Shown here piece by piece: positions 1 to 13,273 of a stretch of 64,000 bases of DNA. The stretch is from Oxytricha trifallax (lineage: Eukaryota > Ciliophora > Spirotrichea > Sporadotrichida > Oxytrichidae), in assembly GCA_000711775.1 (NCBI GenBank), contig ARYC01000095.1:62001-126000 (forward strand), in the 5' to 3' direction. How positions within the stretch are numbered: position 1 is the stretch's first letter; each line of letters starts with the position of its first letter. The notes below the pieces were generated by a model. It was not told the DNA's origin. It worked only from the letters and a program-made list of their open reading frames with translations, and searched no databases. The position numbers were made by a program, and so were the translations under genes.

Positions 1-713
1 GCTAACAAGGGCATCTTTCAAACAGCGTCTAAACATTCTCCTGAGCAACATTTCGATATTAATTAGAAGTCATGAGGTTCTCTGAAACGTGGTTAGTTGT
101 ATTCTTGACACGCGCTCCACGAAAACTATATTACTCTAGTGCTAAAGTAATAAGAAGCATAAACCCTTCTAAATCAGGATTCCAGGCACCCTAGTCTATG
201 ACAGTCAGTCTAGTCTATTTGGAGGCAGCACTCTACAAGGTCATAAAGCAATACGGATATAACATTCTTTTCACAGCATGGAGCCGACTTAATAGAATTC
301 TGAGGTTCTAGTGATTTTGAATATTACAACTACCTGTCGTAATGAGCAAAAGGAAACCTCTAATATTCTTTGACAAGTAGACAGCTGCTTGTTCAGATAT
401 TTGTAACTCATTAGCTCAGGCTGTGCTCTCTCGATCGAGGTACGATTCCACTATGGTGGCTTGCTAAAAACCTCCGAAATCCTTTGAGACAAGCTCTGTA
501 TAAAATTCACGATTAGAAAATCCCAATGTTATTATGTTCTCCCAAGCTTGACATTCTTATTGCCTCCCACTAATTAAGATCCAATCAAGAATAATGGAAC
601 AGTGGACAACATCATGAAATGAGCTTCTGATAGAAACAAGTTCCCTCATGTCAGTAAGCAAGGAAAGGCAAAGAAAAGAACATGTCATGCAGTGATTCAA
701 GAAGGACCTGGCC
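1..713. other. GC-richer, coding-like tract of unresolved frame
   Basis: This tract is clearly richer in G and C than the AT-rich DNA after 920 and resembles coding or macronuclear-destined DNA. Long stretches lack TGA in more than one + frame. The frame shared with the 714-917 ORF reads protein-like from an ATG at 72 to 311 and from an ATG at 342 to 548, but has TGA at 42, 312, 318, 549, 615 and 693. A second frame is open from about 87 to 370. About five TGAs are expected by chance in 300 codons, so openness alone proves little. It could be a decayed gene, several rearranged MDSs, or one end of a gene continuing to the left of the window. I recognise no family. Confidence 0.4.
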
Positions 714-917
714 ATGCTTATGCAGAGCTCCTCCCACATCTCCACTCAGTTCCAGCAGAGATTTAAGGCCGCCCTCACCAAGGACACCATGGATTCATTG
801 ATGAAGGAAGCATCGAAATTCAGACTAAAGGATGGAGAATTCGAAGAAATCAAGGACCTGGACCGGAAGAGACAAGAGCAGCTAAAGACTTTGAGAGAGA
901 GATTAGCAAATTTGTGA
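714..917 (+). CDS. C-terminal part of an unrecognised helical protein
   Basis: The last 67 residues before a TGA at 915 are rich in Lys, Glu, Arg, Gln and Leu, and the end looks like a coiled coil (charged heptads ending in TLRERLANL). Codons are GC-richer than in the neighbouring AT-rich DNA, and an abrupt AT-rich stretch follows the TGA, as expected for a 3' UTR. The same frame can be followed upstream to 696 before a TGA at 693, so the ATG at 714 may not be the real start; this is probably the last MDS or exon of a gene whose body lies in 1-713. No family recognised. Confidence 0.45.
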   Translation: MLMQSSSHISTQFQQRFKAALTKDTMDSLMKEASKFRLKDGEFEEIKDLDRKRQEQLKTLRERLANL

Positions 918-1089
918 AGTGAATTATGTGATATTAAGTTTCAAGTATTTGCATTTTGATTAATTTTATACGTCTACAAAAAATTGTAAATAATAGCATT
1001 GGGGTTTTAATCTGAATTTTGATAAAACTCTGATGAAATTTAGCAAGTATTATTTAAATTATGTAAATTAGAAATTTCAATTAAGTTCC

Positions 1090-4000
1090 TGCTTAATTTA
1101 TTCAATAGTTCCATATCAGATGATTATTCTCATTCTTAAACTTAAGAAAACACCCATTCCTATGATTTCGAGCCAATTCACTTTATACAACTGAAATACC
1201 CTGAAATCAACTAACAAGACTTTAAGACCCGAAACCCCAAGATCTTTGAAGTTTTATCTCTGGAGCAGGAAGCAAACTAAATCCTCATTAAATCTTTCAA
1301 AGAGGACTTAAAAGTCGTGAAAAGCAACAATATGATTAAAATTATTGAGGCCGCAGCAGATGTCAGATTTTATAATAAAAAGTTCTGGGAGATAATGAGT
1401 GATTTCGTTATTTACAGTACATCTTACGAGATCTCAAGGGACTATATAAATTTCCTTATTTATGCATGCATATAAGATATAAAGAAATATTAAAATGGGA
1501 ATAAAAGTATAATAAAAAATTTGGGACATTATTGTAACACTAGATTTAATCAAATAGCATAGAGATTTATTTAGCAAAGACATATTTCAAACAATGATGG
1601 ATAACATACTTATGGTTTACTATCCCCAATTTTCATGCTTAAATTCTTAGTAAATTATAAATAATACAGACTCTTAATGAATAAATAGTAGTCTATTCCT
1701 CTTTTTTATTTATTATGCCATGAATTTATAGACATTATATCAATATACAAGCAAATGCGAAAGGCAAATTTATGTTCAAAATTGATTGAAAATTGCAAAC
1801 ATTATATTGTGGAGGATATTGATAATTTATCCATATAAGAATTGCTTACTGTTATTGAAGTGTACAATTTAGTAATGAATTTTTACTTTTTAAATTAGTT
1901 TTTAGACTAAACTAATAATTCAAAATTACTAAAGTATTCATATAAACTAACATTTTTTGTCTAGAAATTTATTAGAAATAATTAGAGGATTTGAGAAAAG
2001 AAATATTGAAGTATTCCTTAAACTCAGAAATATTCTATGCCTTTCCCATAAGTTATCTAATCTCAATAATGAACAAAATATTCAAGCTGGAGTATCATCC
2101 TGATTTCTACGATCTACTTAAAACAATATAGCACCCCAAAAACTATTAATTTCATTTTTTAAGACTTAATTTTCAATAATAAGTCGTTGATTTATTTTAA
2201 ATTAATCTTGAAGGCTTGCTTATTGTATAAAAACTTATAATTATAAATTTAAGTAAGAATTATTGCTAGGATATTATGAACTTATTTCTCTTCTGATTGA
2301 TAAATATTAAATTAGATTTATAAATCGATTACCCAAAGTTTTTTTCTTAAATTTTTACAGAAATCTTGTACTTTAAGCATTACTTTAAAATATCTTTAAG
2401 AATAGTTTAAAATCACATTATAGAATATAGAAAACATTGTTTTAAACAATAAATTTCAATAAATTTTTATTTTATGTAATCTTAATCTTATCTGTTAAAA
2501 TAGGCTTAAATTTAATCGTTTTTTATATGATTTTTATTGTTTTTACAAATTATGTCAATAAAAATGTTACTTAATTTTATTCATTGCATTAAACTATTTA
2601 ATATTTTATTGATTTATTATATTTACAAACAATCCTTCTTTATATTAATTTTTTAATTTTAAATAAAATATTCGTAAGAATTATTCATACTTTTTAATTA
2701 TGCATTTTATTGTATAATTATTATCGAAATACAAATACAAAGATCCTTATTGTAAATTAAAATTAAATTATGCATTAATCTAGAAATTTTTAAATAATTC
2801 TATTCCAAATAAATTTAAGGTTCATAAATGCAAATACAGATAAAAAATTTAATAATTATTTTTAATTTCAATTGTTTATCACTACTTTGGAAAATATACA
2901 ATTATATTTTTTAATTCAGATATGTCTATAAGAACAATAAATAAATCCATAAACTGTTGAAAAATTAATTAGACTACATTTAGAGCTGCCAATCCTAAAT
3001 CCTTAATTCTTAACTCTTTTGCTAAAATATTAAAAAAATACATAAAAATTTGAAAATTTCAATATAAAACATTTAAATTAATATTGTCAAGCACAAGCTA
3101 AATAATAATTATTGGTATGGAAACTTAAAATACTCTGTGGGTCTAATTGCCTTCCTGAATATAATAAATTCATCATAAAATGCAAACTTATATTCTTAAA
3201 CCTAATTTTAAATATAAATTTATCCGTTTCTTAAATATTTTATTCACTACTCATATATAATTTAATTGAATAGACTTGCCACATCTATTTTATGAAAATA
3301 TCAATATGTTAAGTATTAAATCACGAATTTATTGTATTCTTTCTATAGTATAATTTACAGAAGTCAATATTCAAGAAGGTTGATCTCCCTGTATTCAATC
3401 TTAACATAAATCTTTTATACATACATATATCTATAATTTTTCATCTTAAAAAATAACATGTTAATTGTAATTTACTTTATTATAAGTTACAAAAACATTA
3501 GCTTGTTAAATTTACCAAATTAAAAGTACTAACCACTAATCGACGAGTATGAACAAGCTTTAGTTAATTACTTATGGATCACTAATATACATATAGAAAT
3601 TTTTAATGACTTTTTTAAAAAAATATTAATTACAAAATTATAATTATCTTAATTTTGGGATTAAAGCTAAATTTATTGGAAGTTTAATCTAAAAATCACA
3701 TTTATGTTTATCCTTCTATTGGTATATTTTAAAAAATCCTCAATTATTAATGATTTGTTATAATTATGAAACTATTAATTACTATTTATTTCATGCAATT
3801 TTGCCAAAGTCCATTTGATTTTCTTATTAATGCTTAGCAATTTAATTTCAACATTTTGATAAAGTTTCTTCAAGAGAATCCAATGTTTGCCAAGTATGGT
3901 TTTTATAAAGGCTTTAACGACCTTCTTTTCCAATCCTTCTACTCAGAGGAGAGAAGCCCTTACGATGTGTGGCAAGTAAGCATCTTGAATAAAATAATCT

Positions 4001-4800
4001 CGTTGGAATGCACGGACCAGGAACTTTTCTACAGGATTGAGAAGCAAATAGAGAATAATTTCGAGAGATACTGTAATAATGCACTTGTCAAAACTGTTAT
4101 TGATAAATAACAAAAATATTTATAATTTATGATTACATAAAAAAATATGAAAATAACAAGATAAAAACTATAATTATTCTGTAAGTATTTCTATTTTTAT
4201 AGTATGCTTGTAAATAAAGTGAGTCCACATAATTAAAATTACCAAAGCATCCTAAACATTTTCTAAATATTATTCATAATAAAATGAATATAATATAATT
4301 GATGCTATAAGTTTAATTCGTAGAATAAAATTTATGAGGATAGAGAGTATAGTAGATGTAAAATAAATGACCAATTTCCTCATGGCTATTTCTTCATTGA
4401 TGAGCAATTACAATTAAGGGGGTTCTTGTATTATATATTTTATTAAATCCTTATTAGAGACTATAATATTAGTAATTTAAAATTATTTATATTCTACCCC
4501 ATTTTGTTTACAATGATTGGCAGAAAAGTCAATTTTCTTCTTAATAAAACAATGAGATTTTCATAAAATTCCTAAATCAATTCATGATTAACATCTATCA
4601 ATTCAACATTTACGACATCAGGCGAATCCTTCAATCCATGAATAACCTCAAAATTAATGAGATGGTAGTATAACAAGCTGCTTAAAGCCTCAATACCCCC
4701 ACTCAAACTATCATATAAAACCATTACACTAGTTTACTAGAGAGGATTAAACAGATTTATAGGTATAATTCAGATGAATATGTGAATGTAAGCAATTAAA
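1090..4800 (+). CDS. Helical-repeat protein (RAP/FASTK-like style), split into several segments
   Basis: Good coding pieces, read with TAA/TAG as Gln, lie at about 1090-1490, 1525-1670, 1695-1880, 1975-2150, 3840-4110 and 4510-4790. They are rich in Ile, Leu, Asn and Lys with repeating helical pairs, for example IIEAAADVRFYNKKFWEIM near 1335 and KDIFQTMMDNILMVYYPQF near 1580. This pattern resembles octo/heptatricopeptide-like proteins of the FASTK/RAP group, but no RAP domain was identified, so the family is a guess. A GTAAGC donor at about 4790 suggests a further exon. The 2160-3840 gap has no convincing coding sequence and is best read as one large IES. The start codon and final stop are not fixed. 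The gene converges on the importin gene. Confidence 0.5.
2160..3840. other. Probable large IES (non-coding AT-rich insert)
   Basis: About 1.7 kb of very AT-rich sequence separates two coding parts of the helical-repeat gene. No frame reads as a protein and no inverted repeat or transposon end was seen. Its placement between same-strand, same-style coding segments makes an IES more likely than an intergenic spacer, but no pointer pair was identified with confidence. Confidence 0.4.
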
Positions 4801-5026
4801 TGAAAATAAATTTAAGCAAAGAATGATTTATAGATAGATAGATGTTAAAATCGCTCAATGTCAGACAATCCATTAAGTTTAATATATATTTCTAAGTTGT
4901 TACTCTTACTCTCAACAAGCTGCTATTGCTCATTGTTGTTACTGCTATTGTTAACTTTGAACCATTTATTGATAAACTAAAACACTTTTCTTTTATTAAT
5001 ATATTTATATAACTACCAATTATGAT

Positions 5027-8000
5027 TCATGTTTACTGGATGGCCTTGTCAATAGCTTGCTGGAAGTTTTGTTGCTCATTGGTATCTAGGCACTGCTGCA
5101 GATAGTAGTTGTACATATTGGGATTGGACTGTTCTAATCCAACGAACACGTCTCTGAAGTAGATGACCTCGTCAACCTCATCGAGCTTAGAGTCGTAGAG
5201 GTCTCTCTCCATTTCTTCATTGCAGTCGTAGTCTTCGTCATCCTCCTCATCTGACATGAGTTCACACTCGTTATCTTCATCCTCAATTATTGCATCGTTC
5301 TCTTATAATAAATGTGGAGAAGGTGATAAAATCCTATAAATTCATATTACTCATCTTCACATTCTTCTGCCTTTTCTTTTTACAAAGCTTTCTCTCTGAT
5401 TACTATGCTCTTTTGGCATAAGAATACTAAGGCTTTTATAATTCCAGGGAGTTGATTAATTTAAAATATCAAATATATAAGCATATTATAAGCATCAGAT
5501 AGTTTTAACAAATATCATTTTAATTAATGATTTTAGATAGAAGGAGGCAACTCGCTCATATCTCTTTGAATTAGACTGCTCAGGCCAATAATGAATCTCT
5601 TTATCTCAAAATCTTATTTATAAATGTTAATTTATTCAGTAAATATAGAGGATCACTAATACTTAAAAAATTAAAAATTTCTAATAACTGAGAGAAAAAG
5701 TTATAATTTCTAGGGAAATATACACCAAAATAATTTGAGAAAAGATTTTTATTAAAATTCTAATTCAAAATATTTCAAAACTATAATTTAATCATAAGTC
5801 TTTTTGTAATATTTTTATTCAGGTATTAAATGAGAATAAATAAAAATAAATCGTTAGTTAATGTCTACTGTTTAAAAATGGTAAAATCATATTGAATTTA
5901 AAAAAATACATTATGAATTTGACGACTCCAAATTAATTTTTTATTGAAATATGTTACTCTAATTAATTATATAGTATTTAAATAAATTCTTGTTTGAGAC
6001 CATCAAGTTAACTGAATATGAGGTTGACCCAGTTCTCAGTGCAGCCCATCTGCTCGAGTGAAACTAAAGCCATCTGAGTGTTGTACATAAGTGCCATACA
6101 CACACCCTGACTAATCATGCACTTGTAGTCTGGAGTCTTAGCATCACCAAGTTTATCAATAATTAAACATGAGACAACCTTACTTATTACTATAAATTTA
6201 ATTGTTTAAGTTGTCTGATTAAGTACTCAATAATATTGTGGAGGGATGACTCAATACCACTAACATTCTCTAGTAAAGCAATTAAGAGAGTTACTGCACA
6301 CATTGCCTCAATTTCATCCTCTTTCAAGTTCGCTACCTCGAAAACTCTACCAATAAAACCAAACATTATTTTATTAAAAATTAGAAATAGGTGATAATTG
6401 ATAATCAATAGCTAGATTTTTTATAAGTAAACATCATGTCTAGTGCGGAGTGTCCATCGAAATTGGCTTGCAAGAATTGATTTGGGTCTTTGCTGATGTA
6501 GTTCATTAATGGCACGGCAGCTGCTGCAATGTTCTCGTCCAAAACAGTTATTAAATATAAACTCAAAATTTTCATAATTTTATATGAACTTGATTATTAG
6601 ATAAATAATCAGCTTTATTGTTAACAACCAAGTCAATAATATGTACGTAGAATTTCCACATGCGCATGCTTACTTGATCTTGGTTACAAATTTGAAAAAA
6701 TAAAATGTATGAATATGGTTATATAGCAACTCACTGATGCATGTAAGTCCTTCAGATGTTGACATTTCACCGACTGGGGAAAGAGTGGCGAATAAAGGTT
6801 ACTCAAGAATTTCTTCAAGCTGTGGGTAGAGTTGCTTGTACTCTTTGCCACTAATTGACTATATATTCCGCTTGTATAAATGTCTAATCTAATGATGTAC
6901 TGATAATCATGACATATAAAAATAACTCAAGCACACGTCTGATGGCAGTCATTAGGCCATCTGCACTAAGTGTAGTCTCTTAATCTTCGTCATCTCCAGT
7001 ACCCTTATTAGAGATAAGTCTTAAGTAAGCATCACCTAACTTTTGGCAAAGTTAGAGAGCGTATGGAGCAATCTCATCTTCATAGACATCCACTATTTAT
7101 AAAATGCAAACTTAAATTTAAATGATTTTATTGAATAAAGATTAAATTTAAATAATATTTCTTAGAGAGCCTTAATGAGTTCATCAAAGTCAATGTCGTC
7201 CATAATTTTAAGGTAGGTTTTTAGAAGGGTTTCTAAGCCAGGTCTCAAGAAATCAATAGCAATTTAGTGAGAAAGCATGAAGTTTAGAGCTAGAGCTGCT
7301 TCTACTCTAACTGGTAGGTGTTCATTTGAGAGACATTAGAATACATCATTCAGAACATGTCTCAAGTGGTCTTCATTAATCTGATTTACTATACTAGATT
7401 AAGTGAATGTAAATTAAAAAGATCAAAATATGATAAAAATCATTGAAAGGGAGCTTTCCAAATTGGCCATATAGCCAGCATGCTCTGGCTTTCATATAAG
7501 GGTTGGGACTTTGCAATTCACTGTAGACGAAAGTTTGCAAAAGTGGCTCAACGCTTACCATAAGTTCTCTGTCCTTTGAGATAAGATCTGCCAAGTTGCC
7601 AAGTGAATGAAGAACTGCCTTATTGAAATAATTTTAATATCAATTAACCATTATAAAAATAAGCCTCCTTGATTCTGAAATCATCGTTTGGTGTCTCCAA
7701 GTTTTAAGCAAGAACTTGCAAGTAGTTTTATAAATGGGGTGAGATTATTTTTATAAGAAGTATTATAGTTAATTTATTTAAAGAGATTTTCTGCTTTCTG
7801 TTCTACTTGATGCCACAAATTGTCTTTACAAGACCTATGATAATATGCTTGGCATTAAAAGCGTTCGATTGATCAACCTGCATACGGACGTATTCAATAG
7901 CGTTCTCGTTGAAGAGATTATATTCATTTTCATTTATCAGCATTTAAGGAAGTGAGATGTCGTATATAATTATAGAATTTATCTATGATTGAAATTATAC

Positions 8001-9849
8001 TAGAATTTGAGTATGTTATAGGATAGTGCTTATATGCTCTTAAATGAGGTCTCTTGTTTTCTTTTATATAAATACCATATTGTTAAATTTCATTTATAAT
8101 AAAACAATTCTTTTACTTTATGGCAACTTGCACTGATTTTAAAGCACTGCAGAAAGTCTTTGTGCCAACAAATTTGGTTCTCTTGTCAAGAATGACTTTT
8201 AGTAAGGTTTACAAAACTTGTTAGGTGTGTGAAACCTCGAAGTACTGCGCAAAGTTTCTTAGTTATTGTTGTGTATCCGAAACTTGATTTGCAGTGCCGA
8301 ATCTACATTCGATTTATATATTACATTTTTCATTTAAAATGGTTAATAATAAAATTTTATGATCAATACGATTAATATTGCTGTGTATCTATTGGAGGTT
8401 TTTAATAGAAATCTTACTTTTAAAAAAGTTTGTGAAGGTTTTAAGCGACTATTCCCTTTAATTTCCAGCACAGAGTTCTATCGAGTTCCTCAATGCCCTG
8501 ACAACTCTCAGTTGGTGTCTCAAATTGATCTCCCAACTAAGTTTCCATAATACCGAGGAAGAATTAGATCCAGGGAGAAACCTTTTATGGATTATTTACG
8601 AAGAATTGCGAGATTTCAACCTATAAGTTAGATTAAATCATTGCATTTAAATTTAAATTTAATCACTTACATTATTAGCAGCAAAGAAAATCTTAGCAAT
8701 CAAATGCATGATCTAAACTTAATTCTCTGAGCTTGAGTTTGAAATGTTTTGCATGAGTACTTCCAATACAGGGAAGAACACATCAACTAGCACGTTAAGT
8801 GGGGCTCTTTCATGATCAAGAGAGAATTAGAAAGCCTCCATGACTTGTTTAAGGGCAATCAGACCAGAAATCTGTGAATTTTCATTTCCACTTTTAAGTC
8901 TATTATCAATTTCAGGTATAGCTACTGACCAGTTTTCCGGGAAATCTACCTGAGCGATATTATAGACAATATTTTAGAAAGCACTCCTAAAATGATAGTT
9001 ACAATTGAAGGATATTGGCTTACTGAATAGTTTTTCCTTGTGCTTGGTCGAGAGCTTTAAAGATGTTGTGTCTCAAGAATTCTTTATCTTGGTTAAAATA
9101 TGAAGTAAAGATAAAACATTTCATATCATGGTGAGTCAAAGGCTCAGCAAACTCATTTGATTACTATGTATTGCTGTTATTTGAATTCATGTTTTCTTTT
9201 CCCATATCTTCTCCCCAGCTTTATTGGACCTTGAGTTTCAAGTAAAGTGCAGCTTAAGATGCAATATCTGACTGCTTGCCTTTGTTATAATTAACAAGTA
9301 AATTTAGTTAAACAGCTAAAATTAAAATTATTTAATTTTGAATACATATTTGTAAAATTAAATTATTTGCTTTTTTAAATTATTCATCTTTTTGCATTTA
9401 GATTTAACTTAAAGTATGTACTTCAAATTAATTTTACCAAATTTAATACATTTTTAATCTTATTATGAATAATTTGATATAAATTGAATTGCATTTGTTG
9501 ATTAATTAATTTACAAATTTTAATTTATAAGTTCCCAATTATTTCTTTTTGTCAATAATAACTTTAGAACATATTTTAATGCACAATTTTAATTATAACC
9601 TACATGATGAGTTAATTTTTTTGGGATTTATTTACCTCTTATGAGTTAGTAGCAATGTAGCAAAGACTCTGAACAATTCCTTCGCATTGTTAAATCTACA
9701 TTAAAACATCAAGATTAGCTTTAATTTCGCACATTAGGACAATTTCTTACCGATTTGAGGAAGTTCTGGGCTTAGGATCTAACATTATTGTCGGGAGTAT
9801 TCATAGATTCGAATGTCATACAAAGTTGACTAATTAGTTGTTCGCTCAT
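5027..9849 (-). CDS. Importin-7/8-like karyopherin beta
   Basis: Nuclear import receptor of the importin-beta superfamily (importin 7/8, yeast Nmd5/Sxm1), expected to bind RanGTP and carry cargo through nuclear pores. The N-terminus MSEQLISQLCMTFES starts at 9849. An importin N-terminal repeat follows (AALYLKLKVQQSWGED at about 9240, then a stretch like DKEFLRHNIFKALDQAQ at about 9060). HEAT-like helices run through 6000-9000. The C-terminus has the acidic stretch MSDEEDDEDYDCNEE near 5250, then DEVDEVIYFRDVF, typical of the importin 7/8 tail, and ends at TGA 5027-5029. Many short introns have GTAAG donors. A long AT-rich insert at about 9300-9620 separates the first repeats and may be an IES. 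Exact exon edges were not all resolved. Confidence 0.8.
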
Positions 9850-10061
9850 TTTTGTTAAGTTTTAAAGAGTAGGGTAATAGTACTCAAGTTTAAATTCAAA
9901 TTTAAATATTATAGACAAAGGAACCGCCTATTAATTTATATAGTTTTATTTACACAATAATGCCACTTTTTTGCCAATATTGATAAAGTTTGATTTCATG
10001 CGATAATTAGTAATTTATATAAATATAGAAATATAGCTATCTAAATTGATTAATGTATTTT

Positions 10062-13000
10062 TCACTCTAGTTTACTGCTATTATTGTTATTCTATAGATT
10101 AAAAAAACTGGTATTATTTGATAGCTTCGAATTTTTACTTGTTCCCATTAATATTTTAGAAATTCCTCCATTTTTCCATCCTTTCTTGATTATTTAATTT
10201 CTATTGAAAATACCATCAAGCTGTTAAAGATCCTTTATTAATGTCTGAACCTTTGCATTTTAATTCCTTTTTTTTAAAATAATTAAACACTAATAAATAA
10301 GAATAATATCATGAATCCTTAAAAAATTAATTATTAATTAAACCATAATAAATTAAAAAATATTTTCACAGTCTTATCTATAAGAGAGCCATGTATCTCT
10401 ATCTATAGTAAACACACATGATTCTTGCTCAGCATAGCAATTATCTAATCTACATATAAAATTTGAATCTATAAAGCATTCCTCTCCCGCAGAGAAACCT
10501 GGAATTACTCTCCCTAAATGACCATTCTTTTTATTCCAAATATTTAAGCACCCAAAAATTACTAAACTAGTATACATTTCAACAAATTATTTTAAAGTAT
10601 CGGATTATAAGTTTATGTATAACTGCTTTTGTTCATCTTCTTCTTTGTAAAGAACTTACCCTTTCTTTAATAGCATTAATGAGCAAGTATTTTAAATGAT
10701 ACTCTTAACATAATATACTGCTAAATAAATTTGACCTAGATAAATAACAATTATTGTTCATAGATTTTAATAATTTATTAACAGAGGATTTATTAATCTT
10801 TTTGAAGATTTAATGTTTCTTCATTATATCAACTAAAGATAACATTATTTTTGGATCACTGTTATTCACTAGATTTTAACTCTTGTCTATTTATAAATCT
10901 TGAAGTTACTATTTGAAATCGATTTATTAGAAATTTGATATGACTGAATCTTAAGTAATTTCTGACTTGTATCTATCTAAGGTACTTTGAAGCTATATTT
11001 CATCTAGCTTCGAGGATTTTCTGCTATCATTTAGATCCATATTATAAAGAGATTACTGATCTGTCTGATACTCTGAGAAGGTTAGATCTCCTCCTAATGA
11101 TGAAAAATTATTGAGTCTGTTAGAGATTTCAGGGAGTTACTTGACATTTTTATAGGGTGAGGAAGGTTTTAAGACACTCTTGGATCTCTGTTTGTTAGGA
11201 GATTATTCGCTTTTATGGAAAAGCTTGGTTTCCATAGTGTTTACTAAGTTTATAAGTGAGAAGTTTTTGTGAGCTTTTTATTCGTCCAGAATCCTCTAAA
11301 TTTTCATCCGGGCTTATTTAGTTGATGGTTCCACAGATTTCGAAGATTTTCGAGAATTGTCCAAGGACATGAAATTTCTTGTAAGTTGAGTTAATGCTTA
11401 TGAATCATCTATTAAACTAAAATCGTTCTTCAAAGTATTAAAAATTTAAATTAATCTCGCAATTGATAATTCCATATTTTTAAATTTAAGTTTTAGCTTA
11501 TAGGATTGATTTTGATTTCAGAGTAGGCTTAAGCTTTTAAAATAAGTTTCGACTATTATTTATTGAGAAACTTTGATTCTACCTTTCATTTTTTGTAAAA
11601 TTAAAGCTTTGCTCTTAATGCAGATCTTTTGGACTTTGACATAAAGAATTCTCTTTTAATGAGAATAAATTCTTATTTAAAAACGAGTTTTTTTCTTTAA
11701 TTTTCTAACTTAACGTGAAATTTAAGGCAAGCTGGTCATTAAAGTTTAAATCATTAAATTTTAGAAATTACTAAGGCTATTATTGTGTTTGAGAATCGAC
11801 ATTAATTTTAGAATTTGTAATTAAATTTTGCTGTTTTTAAATAGATGTTTTAAGTTTAATTTTTTTCACTTTTTCCTACGATTTGTTAACTTAATGGTTT
11901 ATTTCAAGTTATTCTTAATTTTTAATAGCAGATTCTTTATTCTCTGAGATTTGTTAATTCATATTTTAATCTGCCTCTTCCTTTATAAGTTCTGTAGGTG
12001 TAATTTATAATATCAAACATGAACTGCTCTTAGTTTGTTTTAATGATTATTATTAATTTATTACTTGAAGTGGTTCTTTTAAAATGTGTTGTGTGTCGTT
12101 ATTGCTTTCAATTTCTTATAACTTTTGAGTAGCTAAATATTGGCTTAAATCTTTTTGTTCTTGTTTTAGTGAAGACTTTGTAATGCTTTTAAGGGAGCTT
12201 CTTTTTTCGATTATTCTTGGGGAAATAATAGGAGATGCATAAAAGTTTTGTTCTTTGATATTATTGAATTGAGATTTATTTATTATTTTTAGTACAAAAT
12301 TAAAGAAAATACAACTATTGAAGCTTAATTTTATAAGGCTAATATCATCAATGATTACTTAGGTTTTCTTTAATTATTCAATAAATTCATCATCATTATC
12401 TTCTACTTTCCTTCGTGGGCTTTATACTTTAGGACTGAGGCAAAATATTTTCCTAAAAAATGAGTTAGTTGATTTTTCCTATTATCTTGGAGATTCATTA
12501 TTGTTAAAAAAATAAAAAGTTGAGAAACAAAAATAACAGCCGTTATAGAAATTATAAATTAAATATACATAAGATTGCTTATATAGTATATTAATTTAAA
12601 TTGGTTCTTAATTTAATTGGATAATATTTCGAGAATTGGAATCTTCTTTTTTTTAATTAAAATTAAGTTTAGTAGTAGACATTCGCATTTGAGTTTCAAT
12701 TTCAGATTTATCATTAATCTTTTTTTTCATGCCTTATCCAATAAGATTTTGAATTTTAGTTCGAGGACTAGCATTTTCTGATTAATGTTTTTTATTAATT
12801 TATTTTCACAATGGTTTAATTGAAAAAAAAACCAAAATTAGAAGGTTCTGACGAAATGAGATAAACTATTATTTTATAATTATTTTGATCTTGGCGACAA
12901 ATTGATCATTCGATTTGATGGGGATAACGCTTTTATATTTGAGAGCAGTTTCATGTCTGGCTTTCTTAATTTCTTAGCTATAAAGCTCACACCTTCATAT

Positions 13001-13127
13001 TAAATATCATTGTTAAGAATATTTAGCAAAGTTGAAAATTCCTCCTTATCACTTTATTATCTATAAAAATAGTTAAAGTGACAAAATGTTTGATTACTTA
13101 CTCGAAAAAATTTAAGTTCAAAGCCAT
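10062..13127 (-). CDS. Ser/Asn/Gln-rich protein with a C-terminal cyclic-nucleotide-binding-like fold
   Basis: Start ATG at 13127 (MALNLNFFE), then an intron with GTAAGT at about 13100. The next 700 or so residues are low-complexity Ser/Lys/Asn/Gln with many TAA/TAG Gln codons and SPR/SPK motifs that could be phosphorylated. Near the C-terminus, IFKKINKSSVNKLLKSM (about 10830) and GHLGRVIPGFSAGEECF (about 10490) match the first helix and the phosphate-binding turn of the cAMP/cGMP-binding fold. The turn has AGEE, but the usual Arg of the R-x-A motif is replaced (DNCYAEQES), so ligand binding is doubtful. A tail continues to TGA 10062-10064. No kinase or channel domain was seen. It may be a scaffold or signalling protein; function unknown. 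Confidence 0.6.
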
Positions 13128-13273
13128 GATAAAATGAAGTTAGTTTATTAAATTAATTTATAATAATTATTGAAAAGGTAATTAATCTAGGGTTTGCAAA
13201 TGTTTATTAAATCAAAATTCACTTATAAAGTTATTCAATTTCTTTATCTAATTAAGTCAAACATATTATCATT

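Noticed and set aside
405..470. tRNA-like boxes (TAGCTCAGG and GGTACGATTCC)
   Set aside because: The boxes are only about 29 bases apart, too close for a tRNA, and no cloverleaf forms.
990..1015. GGGGTTTT as a telomere remnant (also at 34980 and 54615)
   Set aside because: Single short units without repeats; expected by chance in AT-rich DNA, and telomeres are added only in the macronucleus.
4890..4975. Gln/Asn-rich extension of the importin C-terminus on the minus strand
   Set aside because: A trinucleotide-like stretch, but the importin frame already ends at TGA 5027-5029 and no splice link was found.
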